64,000 bases of DNA from Terasakiella sp033100395 (GCF_033100395.1 NZ_JAWLVJ010000005.1:1-64000); one strand, 5' to 3'. Positions 25,292 to 34,275 are shown, counted from the first letter of the stretch. A program made the numbers and translations. Notes: generated from the letters alone by a model not told the origin.

Positions 25292-25388
25292 GCATATATG
25301 TATAGCTTCTGTGTAAATTTAGGCAATTTATTTTTAAAAATGCATATGAGACAGTAAGGGAACAAATGCCCCCTATGGAGAAGAAACC

Positions 25389-26012
25389 TTGAAAAAGATC
25401 AGCCGCTTTTGGGATCGTCACGCCAAAGGCTATGCCAAAAGCCCGGTGGCCGATGAAGCCAGCTATCAGAAAAAACTTGAGCAAACTCGGGATTTCATGA
25501 CAACTGATATGGAAGTTTTGGAAGTCGGCTGTGGTACCGGGTCAACCGCCATAACCCAATGCCCGAATGTGCGCCATATTCATGCGGTGGATGTGTCTGA
25601 AGGCATGCTGGAAATCGCCCAAGAAAAGACCAAGGCAGCGGGCATTGAGAATATATCCTATGAACAGGCCATGTTTGAAGAAATCGATGTGGGTGACAAG
25701 CGTTATGATATGGTCATGGCCCATAGTTTGATCCATCTGCTGGAAGATCGTGATGAGGCTTTGCGCCGGATCAAAAGTTTTCTGAAACCCGGTGGATTGT
25801 TTGTCAGTTCAACCGTGTGCATTCAGGGCAAGATGGCCTGGCTGCGTTTTATCATTCCCATCGCCAAGGTCTTTAGCCTCCTGCCGATGGTGAAATTTTT
25901 TAGTGTGGCCGATTATATCGCCAGTGTTGAACAAGCTGGATTTGAGATTGAGGTCCAATGGCAACCGCCTTCCGGACAATCGGTCTTTGTGATTGCCCGG
26001 AAGAAAGCGTGA
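25389..26012 (+). CDS. class I SAM-dependent methyltransferase
   Basis: The 207-residue protein carries the SAM-binding motif I VLEVGCGTGSTAI (about 41-53), an acidic HAVDVSEGML loop and a LIHLLEDRDEALRRIKSFLKPGG block, as in small-molecule methyltransferases. A hydrophobic helix near 155-175 (LRFIIPIAKVFSLLPMVKFF) suggests a lipid or quinone-like substrate, which is uncertain. The start is TTG, supported by a GGAG site 8 bases upstream. The gene is convergent with the DeaD-like gene, with a 7-bp gap between stops. Confidence 0.88.
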   Translation: MKKISRFWDRHAKGYAKSPVADEASYQKKLEQTRDFMTTDMEVLEVGCGTGSTAITQCPNVRHIHAVDVSEGMLEIAQEKTKAAGIENISYEQAMFEEIDVGDKRYDMVMAHSLIHLLEDRDEALRRIKSFLKPGGLFVSSTVCIQGKMAWLRFIIPIAKVFSLLPMVKFFSVADYIASVEQAGFEIEVQWQPPSGQSVFVIARKKA

Positions 26013-26019
26013 TCCGGAT

Positions 26020-27846
26020 TTAGTCTTTTTTCTTCGGCTTTTTGCGTTTTATCGGGGCCATGCCGCCTGTATCCTTTTTGCCCTTTGGCTTATAGGATTT
26101 CTTCGGCTTGCCACGTGGTTTGTCACCATCCTTCTTGAAACCGTCACTGTTCTTGCGGTGCGGTTTGCGTGCCGGGCGGTCCCCGTCAAATGATTTACGG
26201 TTGCGTGGGCGACGTTTGGGGCCTGTGTCTTTGGAAAGATCGGGCATACCGTCCAGTCGATCAACCGTGACGGATTTTTCAATCTTGCGGGTTGGGCCGA
26301 TAGCTTCCTGAAATTTTTCAACGGCACCGGGGGCCAGTTCCACGTAAGTGACTTCCTGCTGGATTTTGATCGCGCCGATATCAGATTTGGTGATATGGCC
26401 CGCGCGGCAAAGCATGGGAAGCAGCCAGCGGGGTTCGGCATTGTGTTTGCGACCCACGGACATGGAGAACCAGACGCCATCTTCAAAATCAACGCGCACG
26501 GCCTTTTCTTTGCGATCACGTTCTTTCGGTTCCGGGCGGTCCAGCAGTTCTTCCGGGGCGGGCAGTTTTTCGGTTTGCAGGCGGATCAGGCGGGCGGCGA
26601 TCTGTTCAGGCGTGAATTTTTCCATCAGCTCGGTAACAAACGCCTGTTCGCTTTCCTGAATTTCTTCACTGAAAGCCGCATCGTTCAAGAAACGATCCCG
26701 GTCTTGTTTCAAGACCTCATCTGCTGACGGTGGCTTGGCCCAGTCAGCTTCGACTTTGGCATGTTGCAACAGACGTTCGGTTTTGCGGCGTTGGTTAAAC
26801 GGCACCACAAGGGCACTGACACCTTTGCTGCCCGCACGGCCTGTACGGCCACTGCGGTGAAGAAGCGCTTCGCTGTTGCGCGGGATATCGGCATGGATCA
26901 CCAGTTCCAGACCTGGCAGGTCGATACCACGCGCAGCCACGTCGGTTGCCACACAAACGCGGGCACGGCCGTCACGCATGGCCTGCAGGGCATGACTGCG
27001 TTCGTTCTGGCTGAGTTCCCCGGACAGGGCGACGACTGAAAAGCCACGGTTGGTCAGGCGGCTTGTCATATGGTTGACGGTGGCACGGGTCGCACAAAAG
27101 ATAATGCTGTTTCTTGCATCATAATAACGCAGGATATTGATGATGGCATTTTCCCGGTCATTCGGTGCGCAAAGCAGGCTGCGATATTCAATATCCACAT
27201 GCTGTTTCTGTTCTTCGCTTGTGGTGACCCGAACGGCATTGCGCTGATACCGTTTGGCAAGGTTGGCAATGCCACGACCCACGGTGGCGGAAAACATCAG
27301 GGTGCGGCGATCTTCCGGCGTTGTATCCAGAATACATTCCAGTTCTTCACGAAACCCTAGGTCCAGCATTTCATCGGCTTCATCCAGCACGACGGCTTTC
27401 AGTCCAGATGTATCGAAATAGCCGCGTTCAATATGGTCGCGCAGTCGCCCCGGTGTGCCGACCACGATATGGGCACCACGTTCCAGGTTCTTGCGTTCCG
27501 TGCGCATATCCATCCCACCTACGCAAGATGCGATCTTGGCACCGGTATATTCATAAAGCCATTCAAATTCCCGTTTCACCTGCAGGGCCAATTCACGGGT
27601 TGGTGCGATGATCAGGGCAAGCGGGGCTTGGGCCTGTGCGAACCGATCTGCCTCACCCAACAGGTTTGGCGCCAGGTTTAAACCAAAGGCAACGGTCTTG
27701 CCGGATCCTGTCTGGGCGGAAACCAAAGCATCGACATCTCGTAATTCAGGGGCCAGAACCGCTTGCTGGACAGGGGTCAGGGATGCATAGCCACGGTTTT
27801 CAAGGGCTTGCAGCAAGGTAGGCTTGAGGCCAGTAAGTTCGCTCAT
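26020..27846 (-). CDS. deaD: DEAD-box RNA helicase, DeaD/CsdA type
   Basis: The 608-residue helicase has Walker A AQTGSGKT (44-51), PTRELA, a DEAD box in VLDEADEMLD, SAT in FSATVG, and HRSGRTGRAG. A C-terminal extension follows with a DbpA/CsdA-like RNA-binding domain (VWFSMSVGRKHNAEPRWLLP; SDIGAIKIQQEVTYVEL) and a basic tail ending RKKPKKKD. Such proteins help ribosome assembly and RNA turnover in the cold. A hairpin lies in its upstream region. It is one of two DEAD-box genes in the window; the shorter one at 4209 is RhlE-like. Confidence 0.92.
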   Translation of the reverse strand: MSELTGLKPTLLQALENRGYASLTPVQQAVLAPELRDVDALVSAQTGSGKTVAFGLNLAPNLLGEADRFAQAQAPLALIIAPTRELALQVKREFEWLYEYTGAKIASCVGGMDMRTERKNLERGAHIVVGTPGRLRDHIERGYFDTSGLKAVVLDEADEMLDLGFREELECILDTTPEDRRTLMFSATVGRGIANLAKRYQRNAVRVTTSEEQKQHVDIEYRSLLCAPNDRENAIINILRYYDARNSIIFCATRATVNHMTSRLTNRGFSVVALSGELSQNERSHALQAMRDGRARVCVATDVAARGIDLPGLELVIHADIPRNSEALLHRSGRTGRAGSKGVSALVVPFNQRRKTERLLQHAKVEADWAKPPSADEVLKQDRDRFLNDAAFSEEIQESEQAFVTELMEKFTPEQIAARLIRLQTEKLPAPEELLDRPEPKERDRKEKAVRVDFEDGVWFSMSVGRKHNAEPRWLLPMLCRAGHITKSDIGAIKIQQEVTYVELAPGAVEKFQEAIGPTRKIEKSVTVDRLDGMPDLSKDTGPKRRPRNRKSFDGDRPARKPHRKNSDGFKKDGDKPRGKPKKSYKPKGKKDTGGMAPIKRKKPKKKD

Positions 27847-27883
27847 AAATGTCTTTCTGAAGGAGGGGTGTTAAAATAAGGAA

Positions 27884-27912
27884 GCCGCCAATCCAAAGGC
27901 AGGTTTGGCGGC
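27884..27912 (-). terminator. hairpin between the cell-wall hydrolase gene and deaD
   Basis: An 11-bp imperfect stem GCCGCCAATCC / GGTTTGGCGGC encloses a 7-base loop. On the minus strand it is followed by TTCCTTATTTT, a broken T-run. It sits after the stop of the upstream minus-strand gene and 38 bp before the deaD start, so it could end the first transcript or act in the deaD leader. Confidence 0.55.
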
Positions 27913-27943
27913 ATCATAGGGGAAATGTTTTTTATGGAAAGGC

Positions 27944-28570
27944 TTATTTCAAAGAAAGCTGAGCCGTTTTGGTATCTTGCTCTGTATAGAAAATATGTCG
28001 GCCGATCTTTGCGGTCCGTTTCAGACGGCTTGCCCAGTCCGGGTTGACGTAATCAGCATGGTACCATTTGGCTTCTTGCGTCGGGTCTTCATAGATGCCA
28101 GCCAGAAAAAGACGGGCAACCTGCTGGGCATTGCGCCAGGCGGTCAGCTCTTTCGGATCGTCTTTCTTGCCATCACACCACCAGGAGAACTGGCAGCGGT
28201 GCAGGCGCTGTTTGCTTTTGGACTGTTTGACCACATTGCAGATATTGTTTGGGAACTTCTCGTCTGCCACACGGTTCATGGTCACTCCGGCCACGGCCAA
28301 TTGACCCGCCAGCGGTTCAGAACGGGCTTCCCAATAGATGTTAAGGGCCAGGCAACGTGTCTGTTCAGTCTCTACAATCAGGTTATGAGACATAAAGCTG
28401 TTGAATTCGCGCGCGAAGGCTTGCGCTGAAGGTTCAACGTAGGTGCTGGTTTTTTCTGCCGGTTCAACGGATTTAAAACCTGTTGTCCCAAAGAAGACAG
28501 CAAAACTGATAAACGTAATCGGGAGCAGGCGAGCCCACAAAGGGCGCACAGTCTGATTGCTCGAACTCAT
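27944..28570 (-). CDS. cell wall hydrolase, SleB family
   Basis: The 208-residue protein has an N-terminal hydrophobic segment (LLPITFISFAVFFGTTGF), so it is membrane-anchored or exported. The Hydrolase_2/SleB domain follows (TRCLALNIYWEARSEPLAGQ, VAGVTMNRV, CQFSWWCDGKKDDP, AKWYHADYVNPDW). These domains are glycosylase-like and cut peptidoglycan; in non-spore-formers they are general wall enzymes. The start is ambiguous: ATG at 28570 has a GGA seven bases upstream, while a GTG at 28582 would add four residues. Confidence 0.88.
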   Translation of the reverse strand: MSSSNQTVRPLWARLLPITFISFAVFFGTTGFKSVEPAEKTSTYVEPSAQAFAREFNSFMSHNLIVETEQTRCLALNIYWEARSEPLAGQLAVAGVTMNRVADEKFPNNICNVVKQSKSKQRLHRCQFSWWCDGKKDDPKELTAWRNAQQVARLFLAGIYEDPTQEAKWYHADYVNPDWASRLKRTAKIGRHIFYTEQDTKTAQLSLK

Positions 28571-28858
28571 GTCATTATCCACATAATTGTTTCAAATTCA
28601 GGTCCGACAATATCTGGCGATTAATCCCTATAATCGCTTCTCATTAAAGTCATGGCTGAATAATCTTCGTCAGCCTGGGGGGTCGGACTTCAATGCGCAT
28701 TTCTCAAGCGCGCGGTAGATATATGTAAAACTGCATATGAAGTCAACCCCCTTTTGTTGCAGCGCAATAAATGAAGGTTAAATTGCAATATTGTTGCCCA
28801 AATGAATTTTTGAACCTAATTTGTGAACAGCTTTTGCCTATTTCAGATTGGTTTCGAA
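28571..28858. other. divergent intergenic region
   Basis: This 288-bp stretch separates the SleB-like gene from the pseudouridine synthase gene. It is AT-rich, has a small ATATG...CATAT palindrome at 28721-28738, and shows no gene. Promoters for both directions should lie here. Confidence 0.4.
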
Positions 28859-29509
28859 ATGACTTTTAAATACCAGCCGCCAGAAGGCCCCTTGGACGTC
28901 CTGTTTTGGGACGCGAATCTTATTGTTCTTAACAAACCCAGCGGATTGCTCTCGGTCCCGGGGCGCGCTGTTGATCATAAGGACTGCTTGCAATCGCGTG
29001 TGGAAGCAGAGTTTGGCACGGCACTGGTGGTGCATCGTCTGGACATGGATACTTCCGGTGTGATTGTGATGGCCTTTGATAAAGACACACTGCGCGATCT
29101 TTCAAAACAGTTCGAAAACAAAACAACCGCGAAGACCTACGTTTGTTTGGTCGCAGGCATCGTCGCAGAAGATAGTGGTATTGTTGATTTACCGTTACGA
29201 TGTGACTGGCCCAATCGTCCCTTGCAGATGGTAGACCATAAACAGGGCAAAAAGGCTGAAACCCATTGGCGGGTGCTGGAACGGCATAAAGATCAAACGC
29301 GTCTGGAACTGACACCGATTACAGGGCGTTCGCATCAATTGCGGGTTCATTGTCTGTCTATGGGGCATCCCATCATTGGGGATCGTTTTTATGCCCCGGC
29401 GGATATTGTCAGCCAGAGTGAACGCCTGTGTCTACATGCCCAGTCTTTAAGCTTTACTCATTCGGTGAGCGGGGAAAGGATGACCATTACAGCGGATTGT
29501 AATTTCTAA
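28859..29509 (+). CDS. RluA-family RNA pseudouridine synthase
   Basis: The 216-residue protein isomerises uridine to pseudouridine in rRNA or tRNA. The catalytic aspartate lies in HRLDMDTSGV and is preceded by LIVLNKPSGLLSVPG. The LTPITGRSHQLRVHCLSMGHPI block and a GDRFYAP end complete the family. The short form without an S4 domain matches the RluA group (23S rRNA 746/tRNA 32), but the site cannot be settled by eye. I chose the ATG at 28859 because MTFKYQPPEGP begins the homologous part; an upstream GTG at 28823 is less likely. Confidence 0.88.
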   Translation: MTFKYQPPEGPLDVLFWDANLIVLNKPSGLLSVPGRAVDHKDCLQSRVEAEFGTALVVHRLDMDTSGVIVMAFDKDTLRDLSKQFENKTTAKTYVCLVAGIVAEDSGIVDLPLRCDWPNRPLQMVDHKQGKKAETHWRVLERHKDQTRLELTPITGRSHQLRVHCLSMGHPIIGDRFYAPADIVSQSERLCLHAQSLSFTHSVSGERMTITADCNF

Positions 29510-29524
29510 AAGACTGGCAATAAA

Positions 29525-29552
29525 AAAGGCTGCAAAAAACTGCAGCCTTTCT
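29525..29552. terminator. bidirectional terminator
   Basis: A perfect 10-bp stem AAAGGCTGCA / TGCAGCCTTT with a 6-base loop lies between the pseudouridine synthase stop (+) and the mlaC stop (-). T-rich stretches follow on both strands, best on the minus strand (TTTTTT), so it can end both convergent transcripts. Confidence 0.9.
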
Positions 29553-29572
29553 TAATTATATTTAAATCAGAC

Positions 29573-30220
29573 TTAGTTGGCAGCCGCATCAACCTTGTTA
29601 ACCAGCTGATCTGTCTTATTCTTCAGCGCATCAATCAGGTCCTGAACCTTGCCACCATTCTGTTTGATGACAGAGGTGAATTCAGCACGTTGTGTCTGGC
29701 TCATGCTTACACCAGCGATCAGAACGTCAACGATTTTCAGCTCACCAGATTTGTTGGACTTCACACGCCAGTCAACCATAATGGGTTCACCTGCTTGCTC
29801 ACGTTCAATCTGGGAACGTACAATTGCATCTTTGTCATTTTTGGTCAGAGACTGAACAACCGTCAGCTTGATGTCATCACCGGAGTAATCAGCGAAACGT
29901 TTGGAGTAAGTCACAATGATGAAGTCTTCAAAGAGGTCAAGATACTCTTCTTTTTCCTCTTTTGTCGCTTTGCGCCAGTAACGGCCCAAAACCCATTTGC
30001 CAATCGCGCGAACATCAAAACCTTCGTTCAGCAGTGTGCGAAACTCGATTTGTTGTGTTTCACTGTCTTTGGCATTTCTGAAGGAAGCCATAGCTTTATC
30101 AGACATGGTCTGAACGAACGTTTCAGCACGTTTGCCAAAATCACTGGCGTGCACTGTTGTGGAAGCGATTGCAATGCCAAGAGCTAACACTGCAATTGAA
30201 AAAAAGCGTCGGGTCATCAT
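29573..30220 (-). CDS. mlaC: MlaC-type periplasmic phospholipid carrier
   Basis: The 215-residue protein has a signal peptide (FFSIAVLALGIAIASTTVHAS) and the MlaC/Ttg2D fold pattern: FRTLLNEGFDVRAIGKWVLGRYWRKATKEE, FIIVTYSKRFADY and SGELKIVDVLIAGVSMSQTQR. MlaC carries phospholipids between the outer-membrane lipoprotein MlaA and the inner-membrane MlaFEDB complex. It follows mlaA by 15 bp and has a terminator after it, so the two form a short operon. The mlaFEDB genes are not nearby. Confidence 0.94.
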   Translation of the reverse strand: MMTRRFFSIAVLALGIAIASTTVHASDFGKRAETFVQTMSDKAMASFRNAKDSETQQIEFRTLLNEGFDVRAIGKWVLGRYWRKATKEEKEEYLDLFEDFIIVTYSKRFADYSGDDIKLTVVQSLTKNDKDAIVRSQIEREQAGEPIMVDWRVKSNKSGELKIVDVLIAGVSMSQTQRAEFTSVIKQNGGKVQDLIDALKNKTDQLVNKVDAAAN

Positions 30221-30235
30221 TGATCTTATTATTCC

Positions 30236-31042
30236 TTATCGCGCTTCTGTGAGTTCTTCATCACCAGGCGAAGGTGAATCGAAATCAAAAGACAGGTCAG
30301 GGGCCTTGGTCACTTTTGGGCCGTCCTGGTTTGCGATTTCAGCAGCGCGGCGCTGACGATAGAAACTGCGATAAGCGGCATACGGGTCAAGCGAGTTGTT
30401 ACGCATGTCTTCAATCGCATCATAGTAATAAGCACGTGTGTCTACAGCTGTTGCAAGACCGCGTGACAGAGGAATGCCGCTTTGATCTGTGTTATTTGCC
30501 CAGATGTTAATCGGGTCAGTGAAATAGTCAACAACACGGCCAACGGCATCACGTGGGTTGCTGGCACCGAAAATCGGCAGCACAATATATGGACCTTCGC
30601 CCACCCCCCAGGTTGCCATTGTCTGGCCGAAGTCTTCACTGTGTTTTTTGAAACCCATTTCGGCAGCAGGATCACCAAAACCCAGAATGCCGACTGTAGT
30701 ATTGATTGCAAAGCGCGCAGCAGTGTCGCCTGCGCGTTCGCCTTCGCCCTGAAGTACATCGTTTAACAGCACAATTGGCGTGCTCAGGTTAGAAAGCATG
30801 TTGTGGATGCCTTCCTGCAGGGGAGGTGGCATCAGGCCACGATAAAGTGTTGCTGCTGGACGCAGGAACCATGTATCGATCAGGTCGTTGAAACCAAAGA
30901 CTGCACGGTTAACTCCCTCAAATGGGTCATTAACCTCATCAACGCTCTGTGGTTGACTTGCGCAACCAGCCAGAATCACACTAACAGCGGCGATTCCGCT
31001 AATATTTTTTAACCAACTTTTTTTCTTTACGGGCTTTTTCAT
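30236..31042 (-). CDS. mlaA: MlaA (VacJ) outer-membrane lipoprotein
   Basis: The 268-residue protein has a lipoprotein signal with the lipobox LAGC near residue 27. The conserved MlaA blocks follow: VNDPFEGVNRAVFGFNDLID, LSTPIVLLNDVLQGEGERAG, TVGILGFGDPAAEMGF and GEGPYIVLPIFGASNPRDAVG. MlaA removes mislocalised phospholipids from the outer leaflet of the outer membrane together with porins. It leads the mlaA-mlaC operon. A 16-bp perfect inverted repeat lies just upstream of its start. Confidence 0.95.
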   Translation of the reverse strand: MKKPVKKKSWLKNISGIAAVSVILAGCASQPQSVDEVNDPFEGVNRAVFGFNDLIDTWFLRPAATLYRGLMPPPLQEGIHNMLSNLSTPIVLLNDVLQGEGERAGDTAARFAINTTVGILGFGDPAAEMGFKKHSEDFGQTMATWGVGEGPYIVLPIFGASNPRDAVGRVVDYFTDPINIWANNTDQSGIPLSRGLATAVDTRAYYYDAIEDMRNNSLDPYAAYRSFYRQRRAAEIANQDGPKVTKAPDLSFDFDSPSPGDEELTEAR

Positions 31043-31075
31043 CGTACACCGAAATTATTGTTGCTGTCCCATTCG

Positions 31076-31120
31076 TGTTGTTTATCAATGGGTTAAACGA
31101 CTAGCCATTGATAAACAACA
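31076..31120. promoter_or_regulatory. 16-bp perfect inverted repeat upstream of mlaA
   Basis: TGTTGTTTATCAATGG at 31076-31091 is repeated inverted as CCATTGATAAACAACA at 31105-31120, with a 13-base centre. It begins 34 bp before the mlaA start on the minus strand. It could be an operator for a dimeric regulator or a leader hairpin. No T-run follows on either side, so a plain terminator is unlikely. Confidence 0.75.
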
Positions 31121-31291
31121 TCCCCTCCAGAGGCACGCAAGATCATATGGATCTCCCATCCACACCAAAGTTCGATTATTGAATTACCATAGCGTAACCT
31201 AAAACACTAGTCCTCTAAAAGGTTAATAAAGGATCAATTTCTCGTGAGTGTCACATTTTTACCACAAATACGTTTTTAGACTTGCAATCAT

Positions 31292-31307
31292 ATAAAGATA
31301 TCTTTAT
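31292..31307. promoter_or_regulatory. 16-bp palindrome, likely operator of the met operon
   Basis: ATAAAGATATCTTTAT is a perfect palindrome 32 bp before the ArsR-methyltransferase start. A TTGCAA box lies just upstream at 31283-31288. ArsR-type regulators such as SahR bind short AT-rich palindromes in front of methionine-cycle genes, so autoregulation of this operon is likely. I infer the binding from position and symmetry. Confidence 0.65.
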
Positions 31308-31339
31308 GTCTTGAATAAATTTTATCCAGTGAGGCGTAT

Positions 31340-32266
31340 ATGGACACTATCTTATCAGCTTTAAAGGCAATCGGGGAGCCAACGCGCATGCGTGTGATGG
31401 CTTTATGTGCGCAAGGCGATCTGACGGTATCTGAACTTGTCCATATTCTGGGGCAGAGTCAGCCCCGAGTCTCTCGTCATTTGAAGCTATTATGTGAAGC
31501 CGGATTATTGCAGCGCTTGCGCGAAGGCAGCTGGGTTTTTCATCGTTTGTCGGTAGAACCAGAAAATCTGGACATGGTCAATAAACTGGTTGGGATTATC
31601 CCTTATGATGATGAAGTGATCGTGCGCGACCGCCAGCGGCTGGAAGAAGTGAAACAGGATCGCGCTGAAAAAGCAGCGTCTTATTTTAACCAGAACGCCC
31701 AACGCTGGGAAGAAATCCGCGCCTTGCACGCTGATGACCACGAAGTTGAAAACGCACTCTTAAATGTGTTGGGCTCAAGCAAGGCAGAAGAATTCCTGGA
31801 TATCGGGACGGGTACCGGGCGCTTGCTGGAATTGTTCTCCCCCCATATTCGTCAGGGCTGGGGTGTGGACCTGTCCACTGAAATGCTTGCCATCGCGCGT
31901 GCCAAGATCGAAGAAGGTGGGCTTGCCAATTGTGCGGTTCGTCAAGGTGACATGTATCAGGTGCCGTTTTCAGCAGATAGTTTCGATCTGGTGACCATCC
32001 ATCAGGTGCTTCACTATACCGATGAACCTGCAACGGCCATTGGTGAAGCAGCACGCGTATTAAAGAGTGGAGGCAAATTGGCTGTTGTCGATTTTGCCCC
32101 CCATGAAGAAGAAAGCCTTCGTACCCAGTATCAGCATCGCCGATTGGGCTTTAGCGAAGGGGAAGTAACAAGAATTTGCCAGGACTGTGGACTGAACGTG
32201 ACAAGCGTTCAGCACCTGCCTGGTACGCCATTGACGGTGACCGTTTGGGTCGCTGAGAAAGAATAA
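31340..32266 (+). CDS. ArsR-family regulator fused to SAM methyltransferase
   Basis: The 308-residue protein has an ArsR winged helix (about 1-85: IGEPTRMRVMALCAQGDLTVSE, SQPRVSRHLKLLCEAGLLQRL) and a class I methyltransferase domain (about 130-300: EFLDIGTGTGRLLELF, SFDLVTIHQVLHYTDEP, AARVLKSGGKLAVVDFAPH). This architecture is common in alphaproteobacteria in front of metF and metH. There it probably senses SAM or SAH to control methionine recycling. No metal-binding cysteine pair is visible in the DNA-binding part. It is the first gene of the operon, 19 bp before metF. Confidence 0.93.
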   Translation: MDTILSALKAIGEPTRMRVMALCAQGDLTVSELVHILGQSQPRVSRHLKLLCEAGLLQRLREGSWVFHRLSVEPENLDMVNKLVGIIPYDDEVIVRDRQRLEEVKQDRAEKAASYFNQNAQRWEEIRALHADDHEVENALLNVLGSSKAEEFLDIGTGTGRLLELFSPHIRQGWGVDLSTEMLAIARAKIEEGGLANCAVRQGDMYQVPFSADSFDLVTIHQVLHYTDEPATAIGEAARVLKSGGKLAVVDFAPHEEESLRTQYQHRRLGFSEGEVTRICQDCGLNVTSVQHLPGTPLTVTVWVAEKE

Positions 32267-32285
32267 AACCTGGAGATATATTAAA

Positions 32286-33206
32286 GTGACTCTACAAGAA
32301 GAAAAACAAGCTGTTTTAAGCGGTCTTCCCGTTGCAGCGCCTTTGCCTAAAGACGTGAGTGTGTCGTTTGAATTTTTCCCGCCAAAAACGGAAAAGATGG
32401 AAGAAACCCTGTGGTCATCCCTAAAACGCCTGGAGCCACTGAACCCGAGCTTTGTCTCTGTAACCTATGGTGCCGGCGGGACAACGCGTGAACGCACGCA
32501 CAACACGGTTGTTGATATTCAAAAAGAAACAACCATGTCTGCTGCGGCTCATTTAACATGTGTGGGTTCCAGCAAGGCAGAGATTGACGAGATCGCGGAC
32601 CGTTACTGGGAAGAAGGCATCCGTCATATCGTTGCTTTACGTGGCGACCCTGAAGAGGGGTATTCTGAATATAAGCCACATCCGGAAGGCTATGCCTATG
32701 CGGTTGATCTGGTCGAAGGTCTGAAAAAGCGTCATGACTTTGAAATCAGCGTGGCGGGTTATCCTGAAACCCACCCGGATGCGCCAAGTGCTCAGTTTGA
32801 TATCGACTATCTGAAAAAGAAAGTTGATGCAGGGGCGAACCGCGTGATCACGCAGTATTTCTTTGAAGCCGAAACCTTCCTGCGCTATCGCGACAAGGCA
32901 GCTGCTGCTGGCGTGACCGTGCCGATCGTGCCGGGCATTCTGCCTGTAACCAATTTCAAGCAGGTTTTGAAATTCTCTGATGCCTGTAACACGAATGTTC
33001 CCGCCTGGATGGCAGACCTGTTTAATGGTCTGGATGACGAACCGGAAACCCGCAAACTGGTTGCGGCCACCGTGGCGTCTGAACTGTGCCGTGTGTTGCA
33101 TGCCAATGGGGTCAATGACTTCCACTTCTATACGCTTAACCGTGCAGACCTTACTTATGCGTTCTGCCACATTCTTGGTGTTCGCCCGAAAGGAAACCAA
33201 TCATGA
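32286..33206 (+). CDS. metF: 5,10-methylenetetrahydrofolate reductase
   Basis: The 306-residue flavoenzyme reduces methylene-THF to methyl-THF, the methyl donor for methionine synthase. The TIM-barrel family blocks are visible: VSFEFFPPKTEKMEETLW, FVSVTYGAGGTTRERT, HIVALRGDPE, DAGANRVITQYFFEAETFLR and PIVPGILPVTNFKQ. The start is GTG behind a GGAG stretch. Its stop overlaps the metH start as ATGA (33203-33206), so the two are translationally coupled. Confidence 0.95.
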   Translation: MTLQEEKQAVLSGLPVAAPLPKDVSVSFEFFPPKTEKMEETLWSSLKRLEPLNPSFVSVTYGAGGTTRERTHNTVVDIQKETTMSAAAHLTCVGSSKAEIDEIADRYWEEGIRHIVALRGDPEEGYSEYKPHPEGYAYAVDLVEGLKKRHDFEISVAGYPETHPDAPSAQFDIDYLKKKVDAGANRVITQYFFEAETFLRYRDKAAAAGVTVPIVPGILPVTNFKQVLKFSDACNTNVPAWMADLFNGLDDEPETRKLVAATVASELCRVLHANGVNDFHFYTLNRADLTYAFCHILGVRPKGNQS

Positions 33207-34270
33207 CAACCCGTGAAGAACGTCTGGCTTACTTAGAAGCCGAATCCAAAAAACGTATCATCATTTTGGATGGTGCCATGGGGACGATGATTCAGCGTTA
33301 TAACCTGGAAGAATCCGATTATCGCGGTGATCGTTTTGCTGACTGGCAGCTGGATGTGAAAGGCAACAACGATCTGTTGTCCATCACCAAGCCGGAAGTG
33401 ATTAAAGAGATCCATAAGGAATATCTGGAAGCAGGCGCAGACATTCTGGGCACCAACACTTTTTCATCTACCACAATCGCGCAAGCTGATTACGAGATGG
33501 AAGAACTGGCCTATGAAATGAACGTTGAAAGTGCGCGCATTGCCCGTGAAGTGGCTGATGAGATGACGGCCAAGACACCGGATCGTCCGCGTCTTGTGGC
33601 AGGGGCCATGGGCCCGACCAACCGGACTTGTTCTATCAGTCCTGATGTGAATGACCCGGGTTTTCGTAACGTTTCCTTTGATGACTTGCGCATCGCTTAT
33701 AAAGCAGCGGCCAAAGGTCTGCTGGAAGGCGGATCAGACATTCTGATCGTGGAAACCATCTTTGATACGCTGAACGCCAAGGCAGCTTTGTTTGCGATTG
33801 AAGAACTGTTTGATGAACAGGGCTTTTCTGTGCCGATCATGATTTCAGGGACGCTGACCGATGCCTCTGGTCGGACACTTTCCGGTCAAACGGCTGAAGC
33901 TTTCTGGAATTCCGTTCGTCACGTAAAACCATTTTCTGTTGGTCTGAACTGCGCGTTGGGTGCTGACCTGATGCGTCCGCACATTGCGGCACTTTCCGGT
34001 GTGGCTGAAGTACGTGTCTCAACCTATCCAAACGCTGGTCTGCCAAACGAAATGGGCGGTTATGACGAAACGCCTGAAGATATGGGCGCGGCTTTACGAG
34101 AATGGGCGGAAAGTGGCCTGATCAATATCGTTGGCGGTTGCTGTGGTACGTCCCCTGCGCATATCAAAATCATTGCTGATAGCGTGTCTGATGTAACCCC
34201 ACGTAACGTACCGGAACTGGATGTGCAGATGCGCCTGTCCGGTCTTGAGCCCTTTAATGTAGCTTCATGA
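33203..34270 (+). CDS. metH: methionine synthase, homocysteine-binding part
   Basis: The 355-residue protein corresponds to the N-terminal zinc/homocysteine domain of MetH: ILDGAMGTMIQ, AGADILGTNTFSST, GAMGPTNRT and the zinc cysteines in GLNCALGAD and GGCCGTSPAHI. It binds homocysteine and accepts the methyl group carried by cobalamin on the partner protein. The full enzyme is normally one chain of about 1200 residues. Here it is split after this domain, as in several alphaproteobacteria, and the second part follows 95 bp later. A REP-like palindrome fills the gap. Confidence 0.93.
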   Translation: MTTREERLAYLEAESKKRIIILDGAMGTMIQRYNLEESDYRGDRFADWQLDVKGNNDLLSITKPEVIKEIHKEYLEAGADILGTNTFSSTTIAQADYEMEELAYEMNVESARIAREVADEMTAKTPDRPRLVAGAMGPTNRTCSISPDVNDPGFRNVSFDDLRIAYKAAAKGLLEGGSDILIVETIFDTLNAKAALFAIEELFDEQGFSVPIMISGTLTDASGRTLSGQTAEAFWNSVRHVKPFSVGLNCALGADLMRPHIAALSGVAEVRVSTYPNAGLPNEMGGYDETPEDMGAALREWAESGLINIVGGCCGTSPAHIKIIADSVSDVTPRNVPELDVQMRLSGLEPFNVAS

Positions 34271-34275
34271 TTCCT

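Noticed and set aside
32267..32285. SAM riboswitch before metF
   Set aside because: Only 19 bp separate the genes, and the region before the operon's first gene shows a palindrome rather than a SAM-II type aptamer.
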